Positions 8,459-16,611 of a stretch of DNA of 29,503 nt are shown here, in pieces. Origin of the DNA: Flavobacteriaceae bacterium (GTDB taxonomy: Bacteria; Bacteroidota; Bacteroidia; Flavobacteriales; Flavobacteriaceae); NCBI GenBank assembly GCA_947472705.1, contig CANJDA010000010.1, forward strand, positions 1-29,503, read 5' to 3'. The notes beneath the pieces were generated by a model. The model saw only the letters and a program-made list of their open reading frames with translations. It was not told the DNA's origin and ran no database searches. Each line of letters opens with the position of its first letter. The stretch's first letter is position 1. The position numbers and the translations under genes are program-made.

Positions 8459-9760
8459 TTATAAAATTGTAGTTGTGTCAAATTGTTCTAAATAATCTCC
8501 GACTTTACGCAGGAAGGATCCTCCTAAAAATCCGTCAACCACACGGTGGTCAAAAGATAAAGAAAGGAACATCATACTGCGAATGGCAATTTCATCGCCT
8601 TTGGAAGTTGTAATCACTTCAGGGCGTTTTTTAATGATTCCTAGTGCCAAAATAGCTACTTCGGGTTGGTTGATAATTGGTGTTCCCATCAAACTTCCAA
8701 AAGTTCCCACATTGGAAATGGTGAAAGTGCTGCCTTGAATTTCTTCGGGTTTTAATTTGTTATTTCGAGAAGCATCCGCCAAATGATTTACATTTTTGGC
8801 TAAAGCTGCTAAATCTTTTTCATTGGCATTTTTCACCACAGGAACAATTAAATTTCCATTTGGTAATGCTGTTGCCATTCCAACATTGATGTCTTTGTGT
8901 ACAATTATGTTTTTCTCATCCACAGAAACATTAATCATTGGAAAATCCTGAATCGCTTTGGCTACCGCTTGCACAAAAACAGGCGTAAAGGTTAATTTCT
9001 CGTTGTGTTTTTGTTGGAATTTGTCTTTGTTTTCGTTTCTCCAATTGACCAAATTCGTCACATCCACTTCAATGTAAGATGTCACATGTGGTGAAGTTTG
9101 TTTGGAATACACCATATGATCCGCAATCATTTTACGCATGCGGTCCATTTCCACAATATGATCTTTTCCTTCTGTGAAATTGATTTTTGGTTTTGGAAAA
9201 GTAGACTGGTGCACATTCGCAACCGGTTTACTTTGAATTGGATATTTTCTATTTTTTAGATACTGAAACACATCACTCTTTTGCAAACGCCCATCAGTTC
9301 CCGATCCTGGTATACTTTGCAATTCTTCTATAGAAAGATTTTCTTTTTGGGCAATTGAAATGATTAATGGTGAAATGAAAGCATCGGAATTGGAATTGAC
9401 TTGTAATTTAGCCACGCTCAGTTCGGCTGCGCCTCGGGTTACAGCTGCTGTTTTGATTTCAGTGGGCATTGACTTAGTTTCCGTTTTGCCAATCGTGATT
9501 TTCTTTCCTGCCACTTTCTCATCAGAACTAATCAATGCCAAAACTTCTCCAACTTTCACAATATCATTTTTTCCAAAACGAATTTCAGTAATCGTCCCCG
9601 ATACAGGAGATGGCACATCACTGTCCACTTTATCGGTGGCGACTTCCACTATGGTTTCTTCAGCGCTCACAAAATCGCCTACGTTTTTCAACCAGGTTAT
9701 GATGGTCGCTTCGGAAATGCTTTCACCCATTTTGGGCATTTTGAATTCGAATATCGGCAT
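8459..9760 (-). CDS. Dihydrolipoamide acyltransferase (E2) of a 2-oxo acid dehydrogenase complex
   Basis: E2 forms the core of the complex: its lipoyl arm takes the acyl group from E1 and the catalytic domain passes it to CoA. Domain order is an N-terminal lipoyl domain (about 1-78, Lys44 in EVATDKVDSDVPSP is the lipoylation site), a linker, a peripheral-subunit-binding domain (about 128-168, ISPLIISIAQKENL to GTDGRLQKSDVFQYL), a second linker, and the acyltransferase domain ending SFDHRVVDGFLGG with His405 and Asp409 of the HxxxDG active site. The length of 433 aa with one lipoyl domain fits a branched-chain-type E2. It starts 1 bp after paaY ends, indicating cotranscription with the paa genes. 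The acyl specificity cannot be read from the motifs. Confidence 0.93.
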   Translation of the reverse strand: MPIFEFKMPKMGESISEATIITWLKNVGDFVSAEETIVEVATDKVDSDVPSPVSGTITEIRFGKNDIVKVGEVLALISSDEKVAGKKITIGKTETKSMPTEIKTAAVTRGAAELSVAKLQVNSNSDAFISPLIISIAQKENLSIEELQSIPGSGTDGRLQKSDVFQYLKNRKYPIQSKPVANVHQSTFPKPKINFTEGKDHIVEMDRMRKMIADHMVYSKQTSPHVTSYIEVDVTNLVNWRNENKDKFQQKHNEKLTFTPVFVQAVAKAIQDFPMINVSVDEKNIIVHKDINVGMATALPNGNLIVPVVKNANEKDLAALAKNVNHLADASRNNKLKPEEIQGSTFTISNVGTFGSLMGTPIINQPEVAILALGIIKKRPEVITTSKGDEIAIRSMMFLSLSFDHRVVDGFLGGSFLRKVGDYLEQFDTTTIL

Positions 9761-9761
9761 T

Positions 9762-10358
9762 TTATTTTTTTCTAAATTCTTCTAATGTTTTATAAAAAGC
9801 TTCTTGTGTAGGTCGATTCTCTGGAATTTCACGCAAAGGCTCGACTGCTTTTAAGGTGTCATAACATTCTTTTGGCAATTGCTGATACAATGCCGTTCCT
9901 TTTGTTTTCCAATCTATCATCTCATCCGAAACATCCTTGATAATAACTGCTGGATTTCCAACCACTATTTTTCTATTCGGAATGTCTGTCCCGGCTTTGA
10001 CAAAGCTTAAAGCACCAATGATACATTCATCACCCACATTGACATCGTCCATAATCACTGCATTCATACCAACTAAACAGTTAGCACCAATGTTAGCGCC
10101 ATGAATAATGGCTCCATGACCAATATGCGCTCCGGCTTTCAATACCATTGATTTTCCAGGAAACATATGAATGGTACAGTTTTCCTGAACGTTGCAACCG
10201 TCTTCAATGATAATTTCTCCCCAATCGCCACGAATCGCAGCGCCAGGGCCCACATACACATCTTTCCCAATAATCACGTTACCCGTAACCGCGGCTTGCG
10301 GATGGATAAAACTGCTTTCATGTATGACGGGAATAAACCCTTTGAATTCGTATATCAT
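9762..10358 (-). CDS. paaY: PaaY, hexapeptide-repeat gamma-carbonic-anhydrase-like thioesterase
   Basis: PaaY is a trimeric left-handed beta-helix protein related to gamma carbonic anhydrases. It has been described as a thioesterase that clears dead-end ring-hydroxylated or rearranged CoA esters in phenylacetate breakdown. The sequence follows E. coli PaaY closely as I recall it: SSFIHPQAAVTGNVIIGKDV, VGPGAAIRGDWG, NVQENCTIHMFPG, HIGHGAIIHG, LVGMNAVIMDD, IVVGNPA and the helical tail with AVEPLREI. Candidate metal ligands are His64, His81 and His86. The length of 198 aa matches the family (E. coli about 196). The AVEPLREI tail separates PaaY from generic gamma carbonic anhydrases. The gap upstream contains a structured repeat. 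Confidence 0.9.
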   Translation of the reverse strand: MIYEFKGFIPVIHESSFIHPQAAVTGNVIIGKDVYVGPGAAIRGDWGEIIIEDGCNVQENCTIHMFPGKSMVLKAGAHIGHGAIIHGANIGANCLVGMNAVIMDDVNVGDECIIGALSFVKAGTDIPNRKIVVGNPAVIIKDVSDEMIDWKTKGTALYQQLPKECYDTLKAVEPLREIPENRPTQEAFYKTLEEFRKK

Positions 10359-10372
10359 ATTTTTGAGATATT

Positions 10373-10429
10373 AGATGATAGACCGATAGATAATAGATTT
10401 TCTGTCTATCATCTCTTCGTCTATTATCT
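10373..10429 (-). repeat. Interleaved inverted repeats between hydratase gene and paaY
   Basis: AGATGATAGAC (10373-10383) is the exact reverse complement of GTCTATCATCT (10404-10414). AGATAATAGA (10388-10397) is the exact reverse complement of TCTATTATCT (10420-10429). The two pairs interlock (A-B-A'-B'). Because A and B are near-identical, a nested hairpin is also possible. The element fills most of the 76-bp gap and would be in the mRNA just before paaY. Confidence 0.8.
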
Positions 10430-10434
10430 TTTGT

Positions 10435-11187
10435 CTATTTAAATTTCTTCAACGTTTCTTTTGTGAAATCAGATAACACTAATCTTCCACTGATGGCGGC
10501 TCTTTCGGCTAATAAATTGTCCCAATCTTCGGTTCCTCTCCAGAATACTTTTTTCATTTCAGTCATGGCTTCTGGGTTGTAGGAACACAAATGGGTAGCA
10601 AATGCTTGTACCGCACTATCCATTTCTTCAATTGACTCATAAACATTGGCATATAATCCTTTTTCTTTGGCCCAAGAAGCTTCATAAAACGAATTGGCGT
10701 CAATGGCGATTTGTGACATAGCCGATACCCCCATTTTTCTCTCGATAGCAGGTGACACTACAAATGGTCCGATTCCAACATTTAACTCTGATAATTTTAT
10801 GGATGCAAATTGGGTTGCCATACAATAATCGGTTGAAGCGGCAATACCAACTCCACCTCCAACGGTTTTACCTTGAATTCTTCCAATGATGAATTTTGGA
10901 CATTTTCTCATGGCATTGATAACATTGGCAAAACCAGAGAAAAATACTTTTCCGGTTGCGGCATCGTTGATGGCGTTGAGTTCTTTGAAACTGGCTCCAG
11001 CGCAAAAGGTTCGGTCACCACCACTTTGCAGGATGATGACTTTTACTTCGTTGTTGTTACCAACTTCGGTAATCGTATCTGCTAATTTTTTTAATATATC
11101 GCCGGGAAGAGAATTCTGCTCCGGATGGAAAAACTCAATAGTGGCAATATTATTCTCTATGTTATGTTTTACGTATGCTTCAGTCAT
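10435..11187 (-). CDS. Enoyl-CoA hydratase/isomerase-family protein, candidate PaaF-position hydratase
   Basis: This is a crotonase-fold protein (250 aa). The oxyanion-hole segments are present: FCAGASFKEL (61-70) and IQGKTVGGGVGIAASTD (104-120). By position it would be the 2,3-dehydroadipyl-CoA hydratase (PaaF) needed after PaaZ, since PaaG elsewhere in the run is the isomerase. However, aligned by eye to rat mitochondrial hydratase, the Glu144 position (GGGCE) is Gly114 here (GGGVG). The Glu164 position is kept as Glu134 (SELNVGI). The C-terminus also lacks the usual EGxxAFxEKRxPxFxG ending. So it may catalyse a different crotonase reaction or use one glutamate. It sits 8 bp after paaZ, so cotranscription is likely. 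I leave the gene symbol blank for this reason. Confidence 0.8.
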   Translation of the reverse strand: MTEAYVKHNIENNIATIEFFHPEQNSLPGDILKKLADTITEVGNNNEVKVIILQSGGDRTFCAGASFKELNAINDAATGKVFFSGFANVINAMRKCPKFIIGRIQGKTVGGGVGIAASTDYCMATQFASIKLSELNVGIGPFVVSPAIERKMGVSAMSQIAIDANSFYEASWAKEKGLYANVYESIEEMDSAVQAFATHLCSYNPEAMTEMKKVFWRGTEDWDNLLAERAAISGRLVLSDFTKETLKKFK

Positions 11188-11195
11188 GTCTTCAA

Positions 11196-13691
11196 TTATA
11201 AAATTCCGAATTGCTCGAAGTGATGATTCAAATGTTTTCGTTCCAATAAGTAGGATTCGTATCGATTCAATTCGCCGAACACCATATTCTTTAACACGGC
11301 TTCTGGATTTTCTTTAAAGAAGGTTTTATAGGCTTCTCTGGCTTCGAAAAACTTCTCTTTAGCTGTAGCAAAATCGGGATGAATCAAGTCTTCTAATTCC
11401 TCTTTTCGCATAGTTGGAAACTTAGTTCCCATTGGAAACTTATCGAAATTATATAATGAATGGTGTACCTTTTCCAAAATCTTTTCTGGAGTAGCAATCT
11501 CGAAATCCTGAATTTCTCCCGACATGATTTTATATCCATGCTCTAAGTGTTCCAACAAATGCTGTGGGGTTAAAATACCCCATTTTGGTTTAGCATCTTC
11601 CGCTAATTTGTTTAATATTTCTGCAATCTTTTCATCGGTCATTTCAACGAAAACTTCTTGCTTTTTCTGCACCATTGTTAAGATAGTGGCTACGGCAACT
11701 AACTCGTCATTGGTATCAAACACCTCTACGAACCATTTTACGATACCGCTTGGATGCTCTGCTGAAGCAACATCTCTGTCAACTTTTTGTTTGCACGTTA
11801 AGCGAACATATACCGTATCGTTATGGTAAATTGGGCGTAAAAATCTACATTCTTCTAATCCGTAATTGGCTGCCACAGGGCCTTTATTTGGATACACAAA
11901 AAGTCCAGCTGCGGCCGCTAAAATGAAATAGCCGTGGGCTGTTCGCTTTTTGAAAATACTTCCGTCAAGCGACGTAATATCGGTATGGGCATAGAAATGA
12001 TCCCACGTTATATTGGCAAAATTGATAATATCGGTATCTGTAACGGTTCTGTTGTGTGTACGCAACGACATGCCTGGTTGTATGTCTTCCCAATGGTATT
12101 GAAACGGATGTTGTGTGATTTCTTTATAAGCTGAATTAGGTTGGTAAATACCAGTAATCTCAGTTAATGTGGTTGGCGAACCTTGAATTGCACAACGTTG
12201 CATGTAATGTTTGATACCACGAACACCTCCCATTTCTTCTCCTCCTCCGGCACGACCAGGACCTCCGTGAACTAATAATGGTAAAGGCGAACCGTGTCCG
12301 GTACTTTGTTTAGCATTTTCACGATTTAAAACTAAAATTCTTCCGTGGTGAGAAGCAGCGTTGATGACATAATCTTTCGCAATTTCATCTGAGTTGGTAA
12401 CAATAGAAGACACTAACGAACCTTTACCCATTTGAGCCAATTCGATGGCTTCGTCTAAGTTTTTGTATGGCATAATTGTCGCTACCGGACCGAAAGCTTC
12501 GGTTTCATGAGCCGTTAAATTGGTAAAAGGATTTTCCTCTCTTAGTACCATTGGGCTTATAAAAGCTCCTTTGCCATTGGCACCGATTAAATTTAATTTA
12601 TCAAAATCGCCATAAACCAGTTTGGCTGTTTTGGCAATTTCGTGTGTTCTAGCTTTTACTTCTTCTACTTGTTCTTTTGAAACTAAAGAACCCATTCGTA
12701 CTTCTTTCAAACGAGGATCACCAATGGTTACTTTATCTAAGGCTTTTCCGAGTGCAGTTTGAACATCATCCATTAATTTTTCTGGAACGATAATTCTACG
12801 AATGGCTGTACATTTTTGACCACATTTAACCGTCATTTCACTTCGCACCTGATTGACAAACAAATCAAATTCGGGTGTTCCCGGAATGGCATCTTCTCCT
12901 AAAATAGAAGAGTTTAAAGAGTCGGCTTCCATGTTAAATGGCACTGATTCGTTGATGATACGGGTATGAGCTTTTAACTTTCGACCGGTACTAGCCGAAC
13001 CGGTAAACGTAACCACATCTTGGCTTTCTACTGTATCTAAAAGTGTATTTGCTGAACCACAAATTAGCTGTAAAGCGCCTTCGGGTAATATGTTGGATGC
13101 GATGATTTCTCTAACTACAGCTTCGGTTAAATAGGAAGTTGATGTTGCGGGTTTTACAACTGCTGGAACACCTGCCATCCAATTGACGGCACATTTTTCG
13201 AGCATTCCCCATATTGGGAAGTTGAACGCATTGATATGAACGGCTACTCCTTTTTTTGGTACTAAAATATGATGCGCCATAAAACGACCGCCGCGAGATA
13301 AATCAATCGCATCGCCTTCTACATGGTAGGATTGGTTAGGGAATAATTTTCGCAATGAAGCGTTGGCAAACAAATTCCCAAAACCACCTTCAATATCTAT
13401 CCAACTGTCAACACGTGTGGCTCCAGTACGATAACTGATTTCGTAAAACGCTTCTTTACGTTTGGTTAAATACATGGCCAAACTTTTAATCATATTGCCG
13501 CGTTCTTGGAACGTCATGTTACGAAGTGTTGCACTTCCTTTGGTTCTTCCGTAATGCAGAATTTCACCAAAGTCTAATCCTTGTGTGGAAGCATGACCAA
13601 TGATTTCTCCCGTAACCGAATCGAATAAAGGAACCCCTTCACCAGCACCTGATGTCCATTTTCCTAATATATAATTTTGTATTGTACTCAT
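11196..13691 (-). CDS. paaZ: PaaZ, oxepin-CoA hydrolase / semialdehyde dehydrogenase, with extra C-terminal domain
   Basis: PaaZ opens the oxepin ring and oxidises the resulting aldehyde to 3-oxo-5,6-dehydrosuberyl-CoA with NADP+. The aldehyde dehydrogenase domain (about 1-515) has HINAFNFPIWG, TGSASTGRKLK, Glu255 (NMEADSLNS) and catalytic Cys294 (CGQKCTAIRRI), matching E. coli Glu256/Cys295. The MaoC-like hydratase domain (about 525-680) has WDHFYAHTD with Asp564 and His569, then TAHGYFILAAAAGLFV. E. coli PaaZ ends near residue 681. This protein runs to 831: residues 681-831 form an extra domain with TPQHLLEHLEHG (708-719), NMVFGELNR (802-810) and the ending KHLNHHFEQFGIL, which resembles DUF1569 of the DinB-like four-helix metalloprotein superfamily. 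The extension is in frame, with no sign of frameshift. The gene lies 24 bp after paaJ. Confidence 0.93.
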   Translation of the reverse strand: MSTIQNYILGKWTSGAGEGVPLFDSVTGEIIGHASTQGLDFGEILHYGRTKGSATLRNMTFQERGNMIKSLAMYLTKRKEAFYEISYRTGATRVDSWIDIEGGFGNLFANASLRKLFPNQSYHVEGDAIDLSRGGRFMAHHILVPKKGVAVHINAFNFPIWGMLEKCAVNWMAGVPAVVKPATSTSYLTEAVVREIIASNILPEGALQLICGSANTLLDTVESQDVVTFTGSASTGRKLKAHTRIINESVPFNMEADSLNSSILGEDAIPGTPEFDLFVNQVRSEMTVKCGQKCTAIRRIIVPEKLMDDVQTALGKALDKVTIGDPRLKEVRMGSLVSKEQVEEVKARTHEIAKTAKLVYGDFDKLNLIGANGKGAFISPMVLREENPFTNLTAHETEAFGPVATIMPYKNLDEAIELAQMGKGSLVSSIVTNSDEIAKDYVINAASHHGRILVLNRENAKQSTGHGSPLPLLVHGGPGRAGGGEEMGGVRGIKHYMQRCAIQGSPTTLTEITGIYQPNSAYKEITQHPFQYHWEDIQPGMSLRTHNRTVTDTDIINFANITWDHFYAHTDITSLDGSIFKKRTAHGYFILAAAAGLFVYPNKGPVAANYGLEECRFLRPIYHNDTVYVRLTCKQKVDRDVASAEHPSGIVKWFVEVFDTNDELVAVATILTMVQKKQEVFVEMTDEKIAEILNKLAEDAKPKWGILTPQHLLEHLEHGYKIMSGEIQDFEIATPEKILEKVHHSLYNFDKFPMGTKFPTMRKEELEDLIHPDFATAKEKFFEAREAYKTFFKENPEAVLKNMVFGELNRYESYLLERKHLNHHFEQFGIL

Positions 13692-13715
13692 ACTATTTTG
13701 TTTAACCTAACGGTT

Positions 13716-14918
13716 TTATACTCTTTCAATAATGGCGGCATAGCCTTGCCCAACTCCGATGCACATAGTGATTAAGGCATATCGTTTTCCTGTTAGTTGT
13801 AATTCTAAAGCTGCAGAATAAGCAATTCTGGCACCCGTAACTCCCAGTGGATGTCCGATGGCTATGGAACCTCCATTAGGATTGACTCTTGGATCGTTGT
13901 CAGCTATTCCTAGTTCTCGTAAACAAGCAATACTTTGAGCAGCGAAGGCTTCGTTTAGTTCGATGATGTCGATTTGGTCCAAGGTTAAATTGGCTTTTGC
14001 CAGAGCTTTTTTAGTAGCTTCTACTGGGCCTATACCCATAATTCTTGGTTCTACTCCCACTACTGCTGAACTTACAATACGGGCCAATGGTTTTAAATTG
14101 TATTTTTTAACGGCTTCTTCTGATGCAATAATGGTTGCTACTGCTCCATCATTTAACCCTGATGCATTTCCAGCGGTTACACTTCCTTCTTTTTTAAAGG
14201 CAGCGCGTAATTTGGCCAACCCTTCCATAGATGTATTTGATTTAATAAATTCATCTTTAGAAAACTGTATTGCATCTCCTTTGCGTTGGGGAATTTCCAC
14301 AGCCACTATTTCTTTAGCTAGTCTTCCGGAAGCTTGTGCAGCAGCTGCTTTTTGTTGGCTATGTAAAGCAAAGGCATCTTGGTCTTCTCGGGAAATGTTA
14401 TATTTTTCAACTAAGTTTTCTGCCGTTTCTCCCATCGCATCGGTACCGTACATGGTATGCATTTTGGGATTGATAAAACGCCAACCGAAACTACTGTCAT
14501 ACATTTTACTATCGGTTCCATAAGCTGTGGATGGCTTGGAAACTACTAATGGCCCGCGGGTCATGTTTTCGACTCCGCCTGCTATAAATACATGTCCGTC
14601 ACCGGCTTTGATGGCACGACTGGCATTAATGATAGCTGAAAGTCCAGAACTGCATAATCGGTTAACAGTTTCTCCAGGAACGGTGTATGGCAATCCTGCT
14701 AATAACAATGACATTCTTGCAACATTACGATTATCTTCTCCAGCTTGATTGGCACAACCCATAATGACATCGTCATAAGCATCAGCTGGAATGTTTGGAT
14801 TATTAGCTACTACGGTTTTGATGACCAAAGCGCCTAAATCATCGGGGCGAACCGATGCCAGTGTTCCTTGGTAACTTCCGATTGGAGTTCTAACTCCGTC
14901 TATGATGTATGCTTCCAT
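13716..14918 (-). CDS. paaJ: 3-oxoadipyl-CoA / 3-oxo-5,6-dehydrosuberyl-CoA thiolase
   Basis: This thiolase cleaves 3-oxo-5,6-dehydrosuberyl-CoA and later 3-oxoadipyl-CoA, yielding acetyl-CoA and succinyl-CoA. The type I thiolase catalytic set is complete: nucleophile Cys89 (VNRLCSSG), His356 (GGSIAIGHPLGVTGAR) and Cys386 (MCIGVGQG). The opening EAYIIDGVRTPIGSYQGTLASVRPDDLGA and the segment FGWRFINPKMHTMYGTDAMGETAEN are typical of the PaaJ/PcaF group rather than the short-chain AtoB group. The length is a normal 400 aa. It lies between paaI and paaZ in the run; the 119-bp gap from paaI holds a repeat element lying against the direction of transcription. Confidence 0.94.
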   Translation of the reverse strand: MEAYIIDGVRTPIGSYQGTLASVRPDDLGALVIKTVVANNPNIPADAYDDVIMGCANQAGEDNRNVARMSLLLAGLPYTVPGETVNRLCSSGLSAIINASRAIKAGDGHVFIAGGVENMTRGPLVVSKPSTAYGTDSKMYDSSFGWRFINPKMHTMYGTDAMGETAENLVEKYNISREDQDAFALHSQQKAAAAQASGRLAKEIVAVEIPQRKGDAIQFSKDEFIKSNTSMEGLAKLRAAFKKEGSVTAGNASGLNDGAVATIIASEEAVKKYNLKPLARIVSSAVVGVEPRIMGIGPVEATKKALAKANLTLDQIDIIELNEAFAAQSIACLRELGIADNDPRVNPNGGSIAIGHPLGVTGARIAYSAALELQLTGKRYALITMCIGVGQGYAAIIERV

Positions 14919-14951
14919 TTATTTTAATTCTAATTCAATACGTTTACTGTT

Positions 14952-15033
14952 TAGCCCCGATGGGAGCGGCACCTTGTAGAGCGGACAGCGGGAATTACCA
15001 TTTCTGAAACAGCCCGAGTTATTCGCTCCTAGC
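14952..15033 (+). repeat. Intergenic repeat family, copy 2 of 3
   Basis: It begins TAGCCCCGATGGGAGCGG, then ACCTTGTAGAGCGGACAGC, GGGAATTACC, CTGAAACAGCCC and ends TTCGCTCCT. GGAGCG near its start and CGCTCC near its end are inverted, so the element can fold back. It fills almost the whole gap between paaI and paaJ and is oriented against their transcription. Confidence 0.8.
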
Positions 15034-15037
15034 TTTT

Positions 15038-15445
15038 TTAATCATCCCATTCTTTGGCGGTTCGATAAACTACGCCTTTGAATAGAGCAACCATATCATC
15101 TCCTCGCTTGACTTCGATGATGTTGAAGCCTAATTTATTGTTAACTTTTTCGATGATGGATTCGGCTACTAGATAATCGCCTTCGTTTACTGCTTCGATG
15201 TGATTAATGGAGGTTTCGATAGAAACCGCAAATCTGCCGTGGGTGTTAGCTGCAAACCCAAAAGCCGTGTCAGCTAAAGAATAGGTGATTCCGCCATGGG
15301 CTTTGTTCATACTGTTTAGCATTTCTTTACGCACGGTCATGGCCACTTTGCAACGTCCTATTTCACATTCCAAAATCTCGATGCCCAACCATTGGCTGTA
15401 AGCATCCTGACTAAGCATTTTGTATGGGATTTTTGTTCCTTCCAT
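15038..15445 (-). CDS. paaI: PaaI, hotdog-fold acyl-CoA thioesterase
   Basis: PaaI is a tetrameric hotdog thioesterase. It hydrolyses phenylacetyl-CoA and ring-hydroxylated derivatives and is thought to release CoA trapped in dead-end products. The signature is NKAHGGITYSLADTAFGFAANTHG, where Asp59 corresponds to the catalytic Asp61 of E. coli PaaI. The C-terminal strand MVALFKGVVYRTAKE also fits. The start at 15445 lies 1 bp after the paaH stop; an internal ATG at residue 10 is possible but would open a larger gap. At 135 aa it is the usual size. Acting beside PaaY, it gives the run two separate salvage thioesterases. Confidence 0.93.
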   Translation of the reverse strand: MEGTKIPYKMLSQDAYSQWLGIEILECEIGRCKVAMTVRKEMLNSMNKAHGGITYSLADTAFGFAANTHGRFAVSIETSINHIEAVNEGDYLVAESIIEKVNNKLGFNIIEVKRGDDMVALFKGVVYRTAKEWDD

Positions 15446-15446
15446 G

Positions 15447-16595
15447 TTAGAAAAAGGTTTTGTTTTCCTTACTCATTCTTCTCAATAATGCACTACAACG
15501 GTAGCGGTCTTCGTGGTATTCGTTATATAAACTATCCAGTTTTTCGACGCACCAAGCAATCCCCAATTCATCAGCCCAAGCTAGTAATCCTTTAGGATAA
15601 TTTACGCCTTTGGTCATGGCATTGTCAATGTCTTTTGCAGAAGCAATGTTTAAAAATAAGGCTTCGGCTGCTTCGTTTACAAGCATGACTATAACTCTGT
15701 CGAAGATAGCTTTGGCCAAAATTAAATCTTGATTTGGGCTTGGTAATTCAATACTATAATTATAAAAACCTCTGCCTGATTTTCTTCCGAAGAAACCAGC
15801 TTCAGCCAATCTTTTTTGGGCGAAAGAAGGTTTGAATCTTGGGTCGAAATAAAAGGCTGTAAATACCGTCTCTGTTACTGTATAGTTAACATCGTTTCCA
15901 ATGAAATCCATTAATTCAAAAGGCCCCATTCGGAAACCCCCAATTGTTTTTAAGCTCCAATCAATAGTAGCGAAATCAGCAACTCCTTCTTCATAAATAC
16001 GTAAACTTTCGCTGTAGAAAGGACGGGCCACTCGGTTTACTATGAATCCTGGCGTGTCTTTAGTAATGGCTACTACTTTTTTCCAATCGGAAATTGTTTG
16101 AGTAGTTGTTTTTAAAACTTCATCACTGGTTTGCACAGCTGGAATTACTTCTACCAATTGCATCAGAGGTGCTGGATTAAAGAAGTGAATGCCAATGACA
16201 CGTTCCGGTTTTTGACAAGAGGCAGCTATGGAAGCTATTGATAGAGATGATGTATTAGAGGCAAGTATGGTTTGTGGTGAAACGAAATGTTCCAATTCTG
16301 AAAATAACCTTCTCTTTACTTCTAAATTTTCGACTATGGCTTCAATAACCAATTCGGAATCAGACAAACCATTTAAGGCATTAGCATAGGAAATACTATT
16401 TTGAATTCGGGATTTTTCAGTTTCATTAATCTTACCTTTTTCAACTAACCTGGATAATGTTTCCTCTAGATTGCTGTTGCTCATAGCTAATGCATCGAGA
16501 TTAGTGTCATAAATTTTGACTTCACATCCAGCTGTGGCGGCTACTTGTGCAATACCACTTCCCATAGTTCCCGAACCTATTACTGCTACTTTCAT
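15447..16595 (-). CDS. paaH: PaaH, 3-hydroxyadipyl-CoA dehydrogenase
   Basis: This NAD-dependent enzyme oxidises 3-hydroxyadipyl-CoA to 3-oxoadipyl-CoA before thiolysis. The N-terminal Rossmann fold begins VAVIGSGTMGSGIAQVA. The catalytic pair is His137 (GIHFFNPAPLMQLVEVI) and Glu149. Two helical 3HCDH domains follow: the first has TPGFIVNRVARPFYSE, GGFRMGPFELMDFIG and the end FFGRKSGRGFYNY, and the second has MLVNEAAEALFLNIASAKDIDNAMTKGVNYPKG. It is 382 aa, shorter than E. coli PaaH (about 475) but with both C-terminal units present, so it looks complete. It lies between paaG (50-bp gap with a hairpin) and paaI (1 bp). Confidence 0.92.
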   Translation of the reverse strand: MKVAVIGSGTMGSGIAQVAATAGCEVKIYDTNLDALAMSNSNLEETLSRLVEKGKINETEKSRIQNSISYANALNGLSDSELVIEAIVENLEVKRRLFSELEHFVSPQTILASNTSSLSIASIAASCQKPERVIGIHFFNPAPLMQLVEVIPAVQTSDEVLKTTTQTISDWKKVVAITKDTPGFIVNRVARPFYSESLRIYEEGVADFATIDWSLKTIGGFRMGPFELMDFIGNDVNYTVTETVFTAFYFDPRFKPSFAQKRLAEAGFFGRKSGRGFYNYSIELPSPNQDLILAKAIFDRVIVMLVNEAAEALFLNIASAKDIDNAMTKGVNYPKGLLAWADELGIAWCVEKLDSLYNEYHEDRYRCSALLRRMSKENKTFF

Positions 16596-16611
16596 AATTA
16601 TAAAATAATTA

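Noticed and set aside
9360..9785. A 141-codon plus-strand frame opposite the E2 gene.
   Set aside because: It lies antisense to the lipoyl and subunit-binding domains; its composition is an antisense shadow and there is no promoter.
13963..14523. A 186-codon open frame on the plus strand opposite paaJ.
   Set aside because: It mirrors a strongly conserved thiolase gene with all catalytic residues, has no recognisable motif, and is expected from codon bias on the antisense strand.
15447..16595. paaH considered truncated because it is about 90 residues shorter than E. coli PaaH.
   Set aside because: The Rossmann fold, catalytic His/Glu and both C-terminal units are present, and gene borders are tight.
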